This document shows, piece by piece, positions 42,371-51,521 of a stretch of 64,000 nucleotides of DNA. Position numbers and translations under genes: made by a program. The stretch's first letter is position 1; every line of letters begins with the position of its first letter. The notes beneath the pieces are model-generated. The model was not told where the DNA came from. It was given only the letters and a program-made list of their open reading frames with translations, and made no database searches. The DNA lies in assembly GCA_965221585.1 (NCBI GenBank), contig OZ244898.1, positions 2,356,001 to 2,420,000 of the forward strand. The letters are read 5' to 3'. Origin of the DNA: VXYK01 sp965221585 (GTDB taxonomy: Bacteria > Actinomycetota > Acidimicrobiia > Acidimicrobiales > Aldehydirespiratoraceae).

Positions 42371-43756
42371 ATGGACCAGCTGTCGCTGCCCGGGCCGTTG
42401 GCTGCAACCATCGCCCGTTCCGCTGGTCGCCTGTCGCGTCTGTTGCGTCGGGGCGGGGGAACCACATTGCCTGGTCTGCTGCTCAACCGTATGCGTCCTC
42501 AGGCCACCGCAGAGATGGCGAGCGCAATCCCTGATGGCGTGATCCTCCTGTCAGGAACGAACGGCAAGACCACAACGGCTCGGCTGATACGGGCTGCGCT
42601 CGACAGCTCCGGTGCTCGAGTGGTGGCCAACACGGCTGGTTCCAACCTCGAACGCGGGGTCGCAACAGCTCTGCTGCATGCCGATAGCCCCGACATCGCC
42701 CTGTTCGAAGTGGACGAGGCGGCCCTTGGTGCTCTGGTGACACAAACCCGTCCGAGGGTCGTCGTCCTGATGAACCTGTTTCGTGATCAGCTCGACCGCT
42801 ACGGCGAACTCGAGCATCTGGCGCAGAGTTGGCGTGCCGTGGTCGCCAAGCTGGACCCTGACACGATCCTGGTCTACAACGCGGATGATCCCGCTGTGGC
42901 GGAGATCGGTGCCGAGCACCCGAACGCTGTGTCCTACGGGATCGAGGATCCGCTCATTGGGCGGGAGCACCGTTCACATGCTGCGGACAACACCGACTGC
43001 CGTCGCTGCGACACACCGCTGCGATACCGGTTGGTCACCGTCGGCCACCTCGGGCGCTGGGAGTGCCCGTCATGCGGTCTGAGCCGACCGCAACCTGATG
43101 TGAGAGCCACAAGCGTGGAGCTCAGCGGCATGGACGGCCAGCGGATCACCATCGCGACACCAGCAGGCCCGGCGGAGCTGGAGCTGCGCCTGCCCGGTCT
43201 GCCCAACACCTACAACGCGGTGGCAGCTGCCACGGCCGGCGTAGCGGTTGGACTCGGCAACGAGACCATCGCTGAGGCGTTGGCTCAGCGCGGTGCGGCG
43301 TTCGGGCGAGCTGAGCACATCAGTGTCGGGGACGTGCGTGTAACCACGCTGTTGGCCAAGAACCCTGCGGGAGCGAACGAGAACCTGCGCTTGGTATTGA
43401 ACGAGGGCCATCCGCTGCACCTGATGATCCTTCTCAACGACCGCACCGCCGACGGCCAGGACGTGTCCTGGATCTGGGATGTGGACTACGAACTCCTGTT
43501 GGAGCGTGACCGGCTCGCATCCCTCACCCTGGGCGGAGCTCGAGCCCATGACCTCGCCCTGCGGTTCCGCTACGCCGGAGTGGACGCGACGCGGATGGCA
43601 GTGGTGCCCGAACCCGCCGCGGCGTTCGACACGGCTCTGGGAGCCTGCGGCCCGAGCGGAAGCCTGTACGTCCTCCCCACCTACACCGCGATGTTGGACT
43701 TTCGCGGGGTGCTGGCGAGCCGCGGGCTGGTGCGGGAATTCTGGGAGGACCGATGA
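42371..43756 (+). CDS. murT: lipid II isoglutaminyl synthase, MurT subunit
   Basis: Mur-ligase-like subunit of MurT/GatD, which amidates the D-Glu of peptidoglycan stem peptides on lipid II. 461 residues: N-terminal membrane-proximal helix, ATP motif GTNGKTT (62-68), Mur central domain with an inserted four-Cys zinc ribbon (CRRC, CPSC, about 214-235), and the DUF1727 C-terminal domain. The stop overlaps the gatD start (ATGA). Typical of Actinomycetota and Bacillota. Confidence 0.95.
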   Translation: MDQLSLPGPLAATIARSAGRLSRLLRRGGGTTLPGLLLNRMRPQATAEMASAIPDGVILLSGTNGKTTTARLIRAALDSSGARVVANTAGSNLERGVATALLHADSPDIALFEVDEAALGALVTQTRPRVVVLMNLFRDQLDRYGELEHLAQSWRAVVAKLDPDTILVYNADDPAVAEIGAEHPNAVSYGIEDPLIGREHRSHAADNTDCRRCDTPLRYRLVTVGHLGRWECPSCGLSRPQPDVRATSVELSGMDGQRITIATPAGPAELELRLPGLPNTYNAVAAATAGVAVGLGNETIAEALAQRGAAFGRAEHISVGDVRVTTLLAKNPAGANENLRLVLNEGHPLHLMILLNDRTADGQDVSWIWDVDYELLLERDRLASLTLGGARAHDLALRFRYAGVDATRMAVVPEPAAAFDTALGACGPSGSLYVLPTYTAMLDFRGVLASRGLVREFWEDR

Positions 43757-44499
43757 GCACGAACGGTCCGGTTGTGAGGTTGGGGCATCTGTACCCCGAC
43801 CATCTCAACATCTATGCGGACCGGGGCAACATTGCAGTGTTCCAGCGCCGTCTGGAGTGGCGGGGGTTGGCGCTGGAGGTGGTCGAGGTGGGTCTCGGCG
43901 ACGAGATACCCGAAGACTGCAATCTCTACTACCTCGGCGGCGGCCAGGACCGGGATCAGCTGATGGTCGCACAGGATCTGGTCGGCAAAGCCGATCCCCT
44001 GCGGCGGGCAGTCGACAACGGAGCCGCGGTGCTGGCAGTGTGCGGCGGATATCAACTCATGGGACACAGCTACGTGGCCGCCAACGGACAGGAGATGGCC
44101 GGCACGGGCCTGCTGGACCTGGAGACCACCGCCGGAACCGACAGGCTCATCGGCGATGTGGTTCTGAGCGTGGATCTGGACGGCGAGACCGCCAGCGTGG
44201 TCGGCTATGAGAACCACGCCGGTCGGACTCGTCTCGGATCGCAGTGCTCTCCGTTGGGCCGAGTCACCAAGGGTCACGGCAACAACGGCGAGGACGGTTT
44301 TGAGGGCGCTGTTTCGGGCCGTCGCGTAGGTACCTACCTGCATGGCCCGCTGTTGCCCAAGAACCCCTGGTTGGCGGACACTCTGTTGAGATGGGCGCTG
44401 GACCACGCCGGAGCGAGCCTTGAACTCGAGCCCCTCGATGACAACCTCGAACAGGCCGCGCACGCAACCGCCGTGGCACGAGCAGGTTTGAAGCGCTAA
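43753..44499 (+). CDS. gatD: lipid II isoglutaminyl synthase, glutamine amidotransferase subunit GatD
   Basis: 248 residues of the CobB/CobQ-like glutaminase class. Catalytic Cys97 in VCGGYQLMG and His197 in YLHGPLLPKNP; the third acidic residue of the usual triad is absent, as in the family. Frees ammonia from glutamine for MurT. Begins inside the murT stop. A degenerate dispersed repeat lies after its own stop. Confidence 0.94.
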   Translation: MSTNGPVVRLGHLYPDHLNIYADRGNIAVFQRRLEWRGLALEVVEVGLGDEIPEDCNLYYLGGGQDRDQLMVAQDLVGKADPLRRAVDNGAAVLAVCGGYQLMGHSYVAANGQEMAGTGLLDLETTAGTDRLIGDVVLSVDLDGETASVVGYENHAGRTRLGSQCSPLGRVTKGHGNNGEDGFEGAVSGRRVGTYLHGPLLPKNPWLADTLLRWALDHAGASLELEPLDDNLEQAAHATAVARAGLKR

Positions 44500-44537
44500 C
44501 GGCCTACACCCGGTACCGACAACACCGACAACCACAC

Positions 44538-44560
44538 GCGGCTCCGGCCTACGACCGGCG
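44538..44560 (+). repeat. dispersed 3' intergenic repeat, degenerate copy
   Basis: GCGGCTCCGGCCTACGACCG followed by GCG resembles the element found after LivK copy 2 and after dxs, with one insertion and one substitution. Like those it lies directly after a gene's stop codon. Confidence 0.45.
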
Positions 44561-44574
44561 ATATTCTGTCGGCA

Positions 44575-45360
44575 ATGGTCTTCGGTGTCGTTGCGCTGGT
44601 AATCGCCGGGATGATGGTGGCGGTTTGGACGATCAGCGTGGTGATCCGAGACGCCAGCATCGTCGACATTCTGTGGGGTCCCGGATTCGTCGTGGTGGCT
44701 TGGACCACATTCATCGTCTCCTTTCCCGATTTCTCCGACGGCGGTGACACCCGTCGGGCCGTGTTGTTGTGTGCAATGGCCACGGTCTGGGGGTTGCGCC
44801 TCGGCGTTCATCTGGGCGTGCGCAACCTCGGAAAGGGCGAGGACTACCGCTATCGGGCGATGCGTCGCCGACACGGCGACCGGTTCTGGATCGTCAGCCT
44901 GGTGACGGTGTACGGCCTGCAGGGCGTGGCCATGTGGGTCGTCTCGCTGCCTCTGCAGATCGGCATCAGCGAAACGGAGACTGGCTCTACGACGCTCTGG
45001 ATCGTCGGTGCCGTGGTGTTCGTCGTCGGTCTCGGATTCGAGTCGGTCGGGGACTGGCAGCTGAGTCGCTTCAAAGCAGACCCTGCCAATGCCGGATCGG
45101 TGATGGACCGTGGACTCTGGCGCTACACGCGGCACCCGAACTATTTCGGAGACGCCTGCGCCTGGTGGGGTATCGGGTTGGTCGCCGCCTCCACCCCGAT
45201 CGGCGTTGTGGGACTGCTCGGCCCGGCATTGATAACCTTTCTGCTGATGCGCGTGTCTGGCGTGCCCATGCTCGAACGGAGCCTTTCTCGCAGGCGCGCC
45301 GGCTACGACGAGTACGTGCGCCGCACCAGTTCGTTCTTCCCGCTGCCACCGAAACCGTGA
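44575..45360 (+). CDS. DUF1295 membrane protein (steroid 5-alpha-reductase-like fold)
   Basis: 261 residues with about six membrane segments. Signature DASIVDILWGPGF at the N-terminus and LWRYTRHPNYFGDACAWWG near residue 182, the NADPH/substrate region shared with steroid reductases and isoprenylcysteine methyltransferases. Family members are poorly characterised. It lies 2.3 kb from the sterol-type cluster, on the other side of murT-gatD, so a link to sterol reduction is possible but only circumstantial. Confidence 0.85.
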   Translation: MVFGVVALVIAGMMVAVWTISVVIRDASIVDILWGPGFVVVAWTTFIVSFPDFSDGGDTRRAVLLCAMATVWGLRLGVHLGVRNLGKGEDYRYRAMRRRHGDRFWIVSLVTVYGLQGVAMWVVSLPLQIGISETETGSTTLWIVGAVVFVVGLGFESVGDWQLSRFKADPANAGSVMDRGLWRYTRHPNYFGDACAWWGIGLVAASTPIGVVGLLGPALITFLLMRVSGVPMLERSLSRRRAGYDEYVRRTSSFFPLPPKP

Positions 45361-45391
45361 TCCCGGTTGCATTCAGAAGGGTGAAGGCTTG

Positions 45392-46324
45392 ATGCGTACA
45401 CAAGGGTCCGAACTGCCGAGGATTGGTTTCGTCGGGCTCGGCAACATGGGGGGCCGGATGTGCCTTCGACTGATAGCCGCGGGTTACGAGGTGATCGCCT
45501 TCGACATCGACGAGACAGCACTGGCGCCGGTGGTCAGCGCTGGTGCCACCGCAGCGCCTTCAGCTTCAGCATGCGCCGGCCAAGTCGACCTGTTCCTGAC
45601 TTCGCTCCCCCGTCCCAGCCATGTTGAGGCGGTCATGGCCGGCGCAGACGGGGCGCTGGCGGCGATGCAGCCTGGATCGATATGGGTGGACCTCACCACC
45701 AACCGCAAGGAACTGATTATCGAGCTGGCGGACAAGGCGCCGTCGGGGGTTCAAGTTGTCGATGCGCCTGTGACCGGTGCGGTGGACGGTGCCCGCAATG
45801 GAACCTTGACCCTGTTCGTCTCGGGCGATGACGAGTCCGTGGCCAAGGCGACCACGGTGTTGGAGAACCTCGGATTGGTGATCGCCTGTGGTTCCTTGGG
45901 TTCGGGGAACGTAGTGAAACTGGTGACAAACCAACTCTGGTTCATTTCGGCGGCGGCTCTCGGCGAGGGATTCGCCATGGGACTGGCGAACGACGTGGAA
46001 CTGGCGACGCTGTGGCATGCCATCAAAGAAAGCGTCGGCGACAGTTTCGTGGTCCGTCACGACGCACCGAGCGTCTTCGCCGGCCACTACGATCCCTCTT
46101 TCACCCTCGACCTGTGCATCAAGGATCTAGGGCTGCTCCAAGAACTCGGGGAGAACGTGAACACGGACCTGCCCATGACCGCCGCCGCGCACGCGGTGTT
46201 CAATGAGGCAGCAAAGCGTTACGGAACCGGTGTGGGCGAACTTCATGTTGTGAAACGCATCGAGGACGACGCCGGCATCTCGATGCGCCTCGACGGCGAC
46301 TGGGTCGCCCCGGCAGAGGAGTGA
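45392..46324 (+). CDS. beta-hydroxyacid dehydrogenase (3-hydroxyisobutyrate dehydrogenase family)
   Basis: 310 residues. NAD(P) motif GFVGLGNMGGRM (about 13-23), substrate loop DAPVTGAVDGARNGTLT, catalytic Lys176 in SGNVVKLVTNQ. The ATG at 45392 follows GAAGG. The family oxidises small beta-hydroxyacids; the exact one is unknown. Four bases separate it from the next gene, a 2OG-Fe(II) dioxygenase, so the two probably act in one catabolic or biosynthetic route. Confidence 0.88.
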   Translation: MRTQGSELPRIGFVGLGNMGGRMCLRLIAAGYEVIAFDIDETALAPVVSAGATAAPSASACAGQVDLFLTSLPRPSHVEAVMAGADGALAAMQPGSIWVDLTTNRKELIIELADKAPSGVQVVDAPVTGAVDGARNGTLTLFVSGDDESVAKATTVLENLGLVIACGSLGSGNVVKLVTNQLWFISAAALGEGFAMGLANDVELATLWHAIKESVGDSFVVRHDAPSVFAGHYDPSFTLDLCIKDLGLLQELGENVNTDLPMTAAAHAVFNEAAKRYGTGVGELHVVKRIEDDAGISMRLDGDWVAPAEE

Positions 46325-46328
46325 GCAG

Positions 46329-47204
46329 ATGACCTACAGCCTCAACGCCCTGATAGACCTCGACGCCTATCCGCTCGACCGGCCGGGAAGCGAGGCCTAC
46401 CGGGCAGCGGTTCACGAAGCTCGGGCGGGACTGCGGTCCGTCGGCTGTGCTGTGATCCGGGATCTCGTTCGCGCCGATGCTGTCGATCGCATCAACGAAG
46501 AGATCGTGGATCGCAAGCACACGACGCACTTCTCGGTCGAGGTGATGAACCCGTATTTCCACACGACGCACAACCCGGACTTTCCCGGGCACCACCCGGT
46601 CAACACTTTCCTGGAGCGTTCCAGCGGGTTCATTCCCGGTGACAGCTGGGACTCCGGGATGGCGATCGACGCGCTCTTCCGTGCACCGGAACTAGCTCAG
46701 TTTCTAGCTGACTGTCTGGAGATCAAGTCTCTGCATTGCTACGCCGACCCGTTGGCCGGCCTCACCGCCAACATCTTGGATCCGGGCCAACAGTTCACCT
46801 GGCATTTCGACACCAACGACTTCGCGGTCACGGTGCTGGTACAAGATGCCGACTCTGGAGGCGAATTCCAGTACTGCCCCGCCATCCGCAGCGCGACCGA
46901 TGAGAACTTCGAGGCGATTCAGGCGGTGCTCGACGGCGGCGAAACAATCGGCGATCAGGAAGGCGTACACACTCTGGAGTTACGGCCGGGAGATCTCCAG
47001 ATCTTCCGTGGCCGTCACTCGCTGCACCGAGTCAAACGGGTCGCCGCTGACTCACAGCCCCGCCATGCCGCGATTTTCGCCTACACCGAGCAGCCGGGAG
47101 TGATCGGACGGGTGGAGCGCACCATGCAACTTTTCGGCCGAGTGCTCCCCGAACACGAGGCCGCCGAACGCCGACGCGTCCGTTCCGACGCCCTTATCGA
47201 CTGA
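46329..47204 (+). CDS. 2-oxoglutarate/Fe(II)-dependent dioxygenase-like protein
   Basis: 291 residues, cytosolic. The iron site fits WHFDTND (His159, Asp161) with the distal His233 in SLHRVKR, where Arg235 is placed to bind 2-oxoglutarate. Related in style to amino-acid hydroxylases/halogenases and other small-molecule dioxygenases; substrate unknown. Co-transcribed with the dehydrogenase in front and followed 9 bases later by an RNA methyltransferase gene. Confidence 0.75.
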   Translation: MTYSLNALIDLDAYPLDRPGSEAYRAAVHEARAGLRSVGCAVIRDLVRADAVDRINEEIVDRKHTTHFSVEVMNPYFHTTHNPDFPGHHPVNTFLERSSGFIPGDSWDSGMAIDALFRAPELAQFLADCLEIKSLHCYADPLAGLTANILDPGQQFTWHFDTNDFAVTVLVQDADSGGEFQYCPAIRSATDENFEAIQAVLDGGETIGDQEGVHTLELRPGDLQIFRGRHSLHRVKRVAADSQPRHAAIFAYTEQPGVIGRVERTMQLFGRVLPEHEAAERRRVRSDALID

Positions 47205-47213
47205 GAGAGTGCC

Positions 47214-47834
47214 TTGACAGCGCACGAAACCGAGCGACAGTTCGAGGTGGGCGTGGGGCCCCACGAGCGGCCCTGGCCCGATGACGACAGGCTCGATCCG
47301 GAACTGCTGGCCAACGGTGACCGGCGCAATGTGATCGACCGCTACCGCTACTGGACGGTCGAGGCGATCGTGAAGGACCTCGATCAGCGACGACACGGAT
47401 TCCACGTGGCGGTGGAGAATTGGGAGCACGACCGCAATATCGGCACGGTCGTACGGACCGCCAACGCCTTTCTCGCCGCCGGAGTCCACATTGTCGGCAA
47501 GCGCAAATGGAACCGCCGGGGGGCGATGATGACCGACGTCTACCAGCACATCACCCACCACGCGACGATCGACGATCTGCTGCGGTGGGCGGACGCTGAA
47601 GCCCTACCGATCATCGGCATCGACAATCTGGCCGGATCGGTCCCGATCGAGAGCACCGAACTGCCCGAACGCTGTGTGCTGCTGTTCGGTCAGGAGGGGC
47701 CCGGCCTCTCCCCTGCTGCTCAGCAGGCCGCCGAGCAGGTGTGTTCAATAGCGCAGTACGGCTCCACCCGGTCGATCAATGCCGGTGTGGCCGCGGGTAT
47801 CGCCATGCACGCCTGGATACAGCGTTGGGCCTGA
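47214..47834 (+). CDS. SpoU/TrmH-family RNA methyltransferase
   Basis: 206 residues from a TTG. SPOUT motifs: ENWEHDRNIGTVVRTANAF, LLFGQEGPGLSP, and the trefoil-knot loop GSTRSINAGVAAGIAMHAW. Methylates a ribose 2'-hydroxyl in tRNA or rRNA; the target base cannot be assigned. The N-terminal 45 residues are a polar extension. Confidence 0.88.
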   Translation: MTAHETERQFEVGVGPHERPWPDDDRLDPELLANGDRRNVIDRYRYWTVEAIVKDLDQRRHGFHVAVENWEHDRNIGTVVRTANAFLAAGVHIVGKRKWNRRGAMMTDVYQHITHHATIDDLLRWADAEALPIIGIDNLAGSVPIESTELPERCVLLFGQEGPGLSPAAQQAAEQVCSIAQYGSTRSINAGVAAGIAMHAWIQRWA

Positions 47835-47861
47835 CCTGCGGCTCGACGGGCAGCGTTCGCC

Positions 47862-48194
47862 TCAGCCCTCGACCATGGCGATGAGTTCCTCGTCATCGGG
47901 GATCTCAACGCCGGGCACGTAATAGGTGAACAGATCACTCACGACCGACTCGATGTCACTCGGCTCGGTCGTCGCAAATGTGATGGTCACCATGGAGCTG
48001 TACATGTGGATCGACGCCACGTTTCCCAACGCGAAGATCCGTCTGGCCAGCACATCTGGGGGGCGGTCACCGATGATCTCGTCGTCGGCGTGGTAGGTCT
48101 CGTGGCCCATGCCGGTGAGGCTCCGGTTCAGTTCGAATCGCACGACACCTGGTTGGGGCGAGTTGGAGCGGATGAAGGTGACCGGCTGTCCCAT
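47862..48194 (-). CDS. Nfu N-terminal-domain-like small protein
   Basis: 110 residues. The pattern PQPGVVRFELNRSL, then DVLARRIFALGNVASIHMYSSMVTITF, then YYVPG resembles the N-terminal scaffold domain of Nfu proteins, without the CxxC NifU domain that normally follows. It may modulate Fe-S cluster assembly, but this is only a domain resemblance. Convergent with the RNA methyltransferase gene. Confidence 0.65.
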   Translation of the reverse strand: MGQPVTFIRSNSPQPGVVRFELNRSLTGMGHETYHADDEIIGDRPPDVLARRIFALGNVASIHMYSSMVTITFATTEPSDIESVVSDLFTYYVPGVEIPDDEELIAMVEG

Positions 48195-48233
48195 AGCGTC
48201 AGCACTCTACCCGCCCCTTGTACGGAACGCGGA

Positions 48234-48932
48234 TCAGAACAGGCCCAGTTGCGGGTCCGCCTCAACTAGGCGGGGCACCGCGGTCCAGCGCAGGTCGTCC
48301 ATGAACACCCAGCTGCGCCGATGCACCGCGCTGGGCCCGTATGCGGCCAGCGCGGCCTTGTGGCGGGGGCACGGATAACCCTTGTTGGCAGCGAACCCGA
48401 ACGCCGGATAGCGCCGGTCCCATCTGCCCATGATCCGGTCGCGGGTGACCTTCGCCACGATCGAAGCAGCCGCTATCGACAGGCTGACCGAGTCTCCCTT
48501 GACGATCTTGGTGACGGGAACCGACTCCACGAAGTCCCAGTTCCCGTCCACCAGGACATGATCGACCGGCATGCCCAGACCGTCGAGGGCGCGTTGAGCA
48601 GCGATCTTCTGCGCGGCCGACATGCCGAGCTCGTCACATTCCTGCTGGCTGGCATGGGCCACCGAGACAGCGCCGGCCCAGCCGAGAATCCGGTCGTGCA
48701 TCAGCTCACGCTCGGATTCGGTGAGCATCTTCGAGTCACGGACCTTGTAGAGCCGCTTGCCCCTGGGGACCACGACCGCGGCCAGGGTGAGCGGACCCGC
48801 CCACGAACCGCGTCCCACCTCGTCGATTCCGGCGACCACCGCTTTGCCGGCTGCCCACAGGTCCTTCTCGAGCCGCAGTCCCGGAGCCTTGTTCTTGATC
48901 GACTGACGAAGCGGTCGAGCGGTAGCAACCAT
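48234..48932 (-). CDS. rnhB: ribonuclease HII
   Basis: Cuts RNA in RNA-DNA hybrids, including single ribonucleotides in DNA. 232 residues from ATG 48932. Catalytic residues in GIDEVGRGSWAGPL (Asp, Glu), VLVDGNWDF (Asp) and AAASIVAKVTRDRIM; the DSKMLTESERE loop is family-typical. A GTG three codons upstream is the alternative start. Confidence 0.95.
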   Translation of the reverse strand: MVATARPLRQSIKNKAPGLRLEKDLWAAGKAVVAGIDEVGRGSWAGPLTLAAVVVPRGKRLYKVRDSKMLTESERELMHDRILGWAGAVSVAHASQQECDELGMSAAQKIAAQRALDGLGMPVDHVLVDGNWDFVESVPVTKIVKGDSVSLSIAAASIVAKVTRDRIMGRWDRRYPAFGFAANKGYPCPRHKAALAAYGPSAVHRRSWVFMDDLRWTAVPRLVEADPQLGLF

Positions 48933-48995
48933 CGAAAGCACCCTAACCGAGGAGCCGGCGCGCCAAGGATCAATGCCCGCGACGATGCGCGGGAG

Positions 48996-50456
48996 CTAGT
49001 CCCTCGGGGTCCAACGGGGCTCAGCGAGCAGGGTCTCACCTTGCCGTTGGACACTGGACCACGAACCGTCGAGACCGGTGCAGCGAAGTTCAACCTGGTC
49101 GTGGCTGCCGGTTCGTTCCCAGAGCAGTGCCGGCCGGCGACCGTGCCAACGCACGCTGAAGGAGACGCGGCCCCAGAGGGTGCCGAAGCCGCGTATATCG
49201 ACCGGTCGGCCGAACCAATCGGGCGGCACCTCACCAAGCAGATCGATGCGGTTGCGGCGCGAATCGAGAACCAGCGCACTCAACACAGATGGCGCCGCGG
49301 CCGCCGCCGGAGTCGACGGCTGAAACTCAACACCCGGCTTGATAGAGGCGGCAAGGCCCCGTGCGTCGGCGGCGGCGCGGGGAGACTTCGCTTCCAGAGC
49401 CCACGCCAACAGCTGAGCTGTTTCGGGGTCAAGCGAGTTCGCCGCGGTGGCCACCAGCACATCGGCAAGTTCATCGAGGCCGGACGGTTTGCCTATTCGC
49501 AGGTCGCGGGAGGCCAAGGCTCGCAATCCGGCCACCGCGGCCATGCCTACAAGGTGTCCTGACTCGATCGCCGCGACGACAGTGGCGCGTGCCCGATCGG
49601 CCTCGCCATCAAGGCCGGCGATATCGAGAACCGGGGCCGCTTCGGCGGAGCTGTGGGGATCGTCGGAGCCGGCCTGGACAACAAGGTCACCGAGGATCCG
49701 TCTCCAGGCCGTACCGATGTCGGCGTCGGCGACATCGACGCTCAGCGCATCGGCGGTGACGGCGGCCCAGCCCGAGGCGATCTCTACCGGCGAGGCTGTC
49801 CGTGTCGGTGCCCTGCCCTCGATCACGACCTGGAACTTGACACTCTGTCGATGTGGCAACGCCATCACCAGGCCTGCCGCGACCTCGCTGCCACGAACCG
49901 AGACGGGCTCTGCGCTGGGACCGCCTTGGATCCCAGGCCAAGGGTCCTGCGCGCCGTTGACCGCTACCACGCCTCCTGCTTGACGCTCCGGGAGGATCCA
50001 CACCTGCCCGTCGAGGCTCACAGAGTCGCGGTCGGCCGAGACCTCACCACCGTTCGCACGGCCGAGGAGCGCGACCGACACCGCTTCACTCGACAGGTTC
50101 TCGAACTCCACGACGAGGACTCTGCTGACCCCGTCGTTTGCCACCGCCACGCGTGCGACAACGTCACCGCCGGATATTCGCAGGCGGGTCTCGTAGACCG
50201 GGGCGTCGTTGATCCGATGCCGGCGAGTGCCTGCGGTCTCGTGGGCGACGCGCCAGCGGTCTCCGGTGCCGACACCCCATTCGAACGACCATCTCCGGTC
50301 GATCGTCTGCAGCCGGCCATGCTCATCCACCACGGCTAGGGGCCCCTCGAGGTCGCCGATCACCGAACCCTGCGACCCAACCGGACCAGGCGTCCCGTCC
50401 GACCCCGGCACCCGCGGCGGTCCACCCCGCCGTCTCCGACCGAACCGCACTTTCAC
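48996..50456 (-). CDS. hypothetical protein, coupled to gpsA
   Basis: 486 residues, not recognised. The GTG at 50456 overlaps the gpsA stop (GTGA), so it is translated after gpsA. The N-terminal 30 residues are Arg/Gly-rich. About 45-270 is beta-rich (VYETRLRISGGDVVARVAVAN, VEFENLSSEAVSVALLGR), recalling the beta-sandwich that precedes glycoside-hydrolase barrels. About 285-385 is helical, then a final beta region with WHGRRPALLWERTG. No catalytic motif was recognised. A carbohydrate-related role is only a structural guess. Confidence 0.7.
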   Translation of the reverse strand: MKVRFGRRRRGGPPRVPGSDGTPGPVGSQGSVIGDLEGPLAVVDEHGRLQTIDRRWSFEWGVGTGDRWRVAHETAGTRRHRINDAPVYETRLRISGGDVVARVAVANDGVSRVLVVEFENLSSEAVSVALLGRANGGEVSADRDSVSLDGQVWILPERQAGGVVAVNGAQDPWPGIQGGPSAEPVSVRGSEVAAGLVMALPHRQSVKFQVVIEGRAPTRTASPVEIASGWAAVTADALSVDVADADIGTAWRRILGDLVVQAGSDDPHSSAEAAPVLDIAGLDGEADRARATVVAAIESGHLVGMAAVAGLRALASRDLRIGKPSGLDELADVLVATAANSLDPETAQLLAWALEAKSPRAAADARGLAASIKPGVEFQPSTPAAAAAPSVLSALVLDSRRNRIDLLGEVPPDWFGRPVDIRGFGTLWGRVSFSVRWHGRRPALLWERTGSHDQVELRCTGLDGSWSSVQRQGETLLAEPRWTPRD

Positions 50457-51442
50457 TCGCGGGAGATCTCTCGCGCTATCAGGCCCCGGTACACGTCGTC
50501 CGCGCCCTGAGCTCCCTGAACGCACAGACAAACCTCTTCGGAAATGGGCATGTAGACGTCGTACTCGGAGGCCAGTTCGAGCACAATCTTCGCCGAGCGG
50601 ACACCTTCAGCCACTTGGTCCATCTCCGCAATGATCTCCTCAACGGAACGACCCCGACCGAGTTGCTCCCCCACGTAGCGGTTCCGGCTCTGGGGGCTCA
50701 TACAGGTGGCGAGCAGGTCACCAACACCGGCGAGACCAGCAAAGGTGGCTGGGTTGCCGCCCATCGCCACGCCCAACCGGGTCAGTTCGGCCAGACCACG
50801 AGTGATGACCGCGGCGCGGGTGTTGTCTCCGGTACCGAGCCCCTCAGCCATCCCGGCGGCTAGGGCGATCACGTTCTTCAGCGCACCGCCGATCTCGCAG
50901 CCGAGCACATCGGTGTTGGTGTAGACCCGGAACAAGTCGGTGGAGAAAACGTCCTGGAGGCGTTGAGCGATGGTCTCGTCGTCGAAGGCAACGACCGCCG
51001 CCGCAGGATCTCCCGCCATGATCTCCTTGGCAAGGTTCGGACCCGTGAGCACGCCGACCGGGTGGCCCGGAAGCTCCTCTTCGGCGACCTGGGTCATCCG
51101 CTGGCGGGTCGAGAGTTCCAGGCCTTTCGCCAGGGACACGACCGGAACCCAGGGTCGAAGGCTCGGGCGCAGTTCCTTGAGCGTCTCACGGAATCCTGCC
51201 GATGGGACTCCCATGACCAGCACGTCCGCTGCAGACACCACCGCAGCCAAGTCGCTCGACGCCCGCAGAGAAGCATGAAGCTGGTATCCGGGCAGGTACC
51301 GGGGGTTCTCATGGCGGCTGTTGATTGCGTCAGCCACATCGGTACGGCGGCTGTAGAGGGTGGTGGCGGCGTTGTGGGAGCTCAGGTGAGCCACCGTCGT
51401 GCCCCACGATCCTGCTCCGACCACGGCGACATGCATCTCCAT
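50453..51442 (-). CDS. gpsA: glycerol-3-phosphate dehydrogenase [NAD(P)+]
   Basis: Reduces dihydroxyacetone phosphate to sn-glycerol-3-phosphate, the acceptor used by PlsY. 329 residues. NAD motif VVGAGSWGTTVAH at 7-19, TGPNLAKEI, and the catalytic GGALKNVIALAAGMAEGLG. Start at ATG 51442 (or the ATG two codons later). Divergent from cofC with 79 bases between; a gpsA-cofC neighbourhood is also known in mycobacteria. Confidence 0.96.
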   Translation of the reverse strand: MEMHVAVVGAGSWGTTVAHLSSHNAATTLYSRRTDVADAINSRHENPRYLPGYQLHASLRASSDLAAVVSAADVLVMGVPSAGFRETLKELRPSLRPWVPVVSLAKGLELSTRQRMTQVAEEELPGHPVGVLTGPNLAKEIMAGDPAAAVVAFDDETIAQRLQDVFSTDLFRVYTNTDVLGCEIGGALKNVIALAAGMAEGLGTGDNTRAAVITRGLAELTRLGVAMGGNPATFAGLAGVGDLLATCMSPQSRNRYVGEQLGRGRSVEEIIAEMDQVAEGVRSAKIVLELASEYDVYMPISEEVCLCVQGAQGADDVYRGLIAREISRE

Positions 51443-51521
51443 GGGTTCACCCTAGGCCCAAAGCCCCGACCCCGACCGAACCGCTGACAACAGCCCGACC
51501 AACAGGCCTTAGAGTGAGGGA

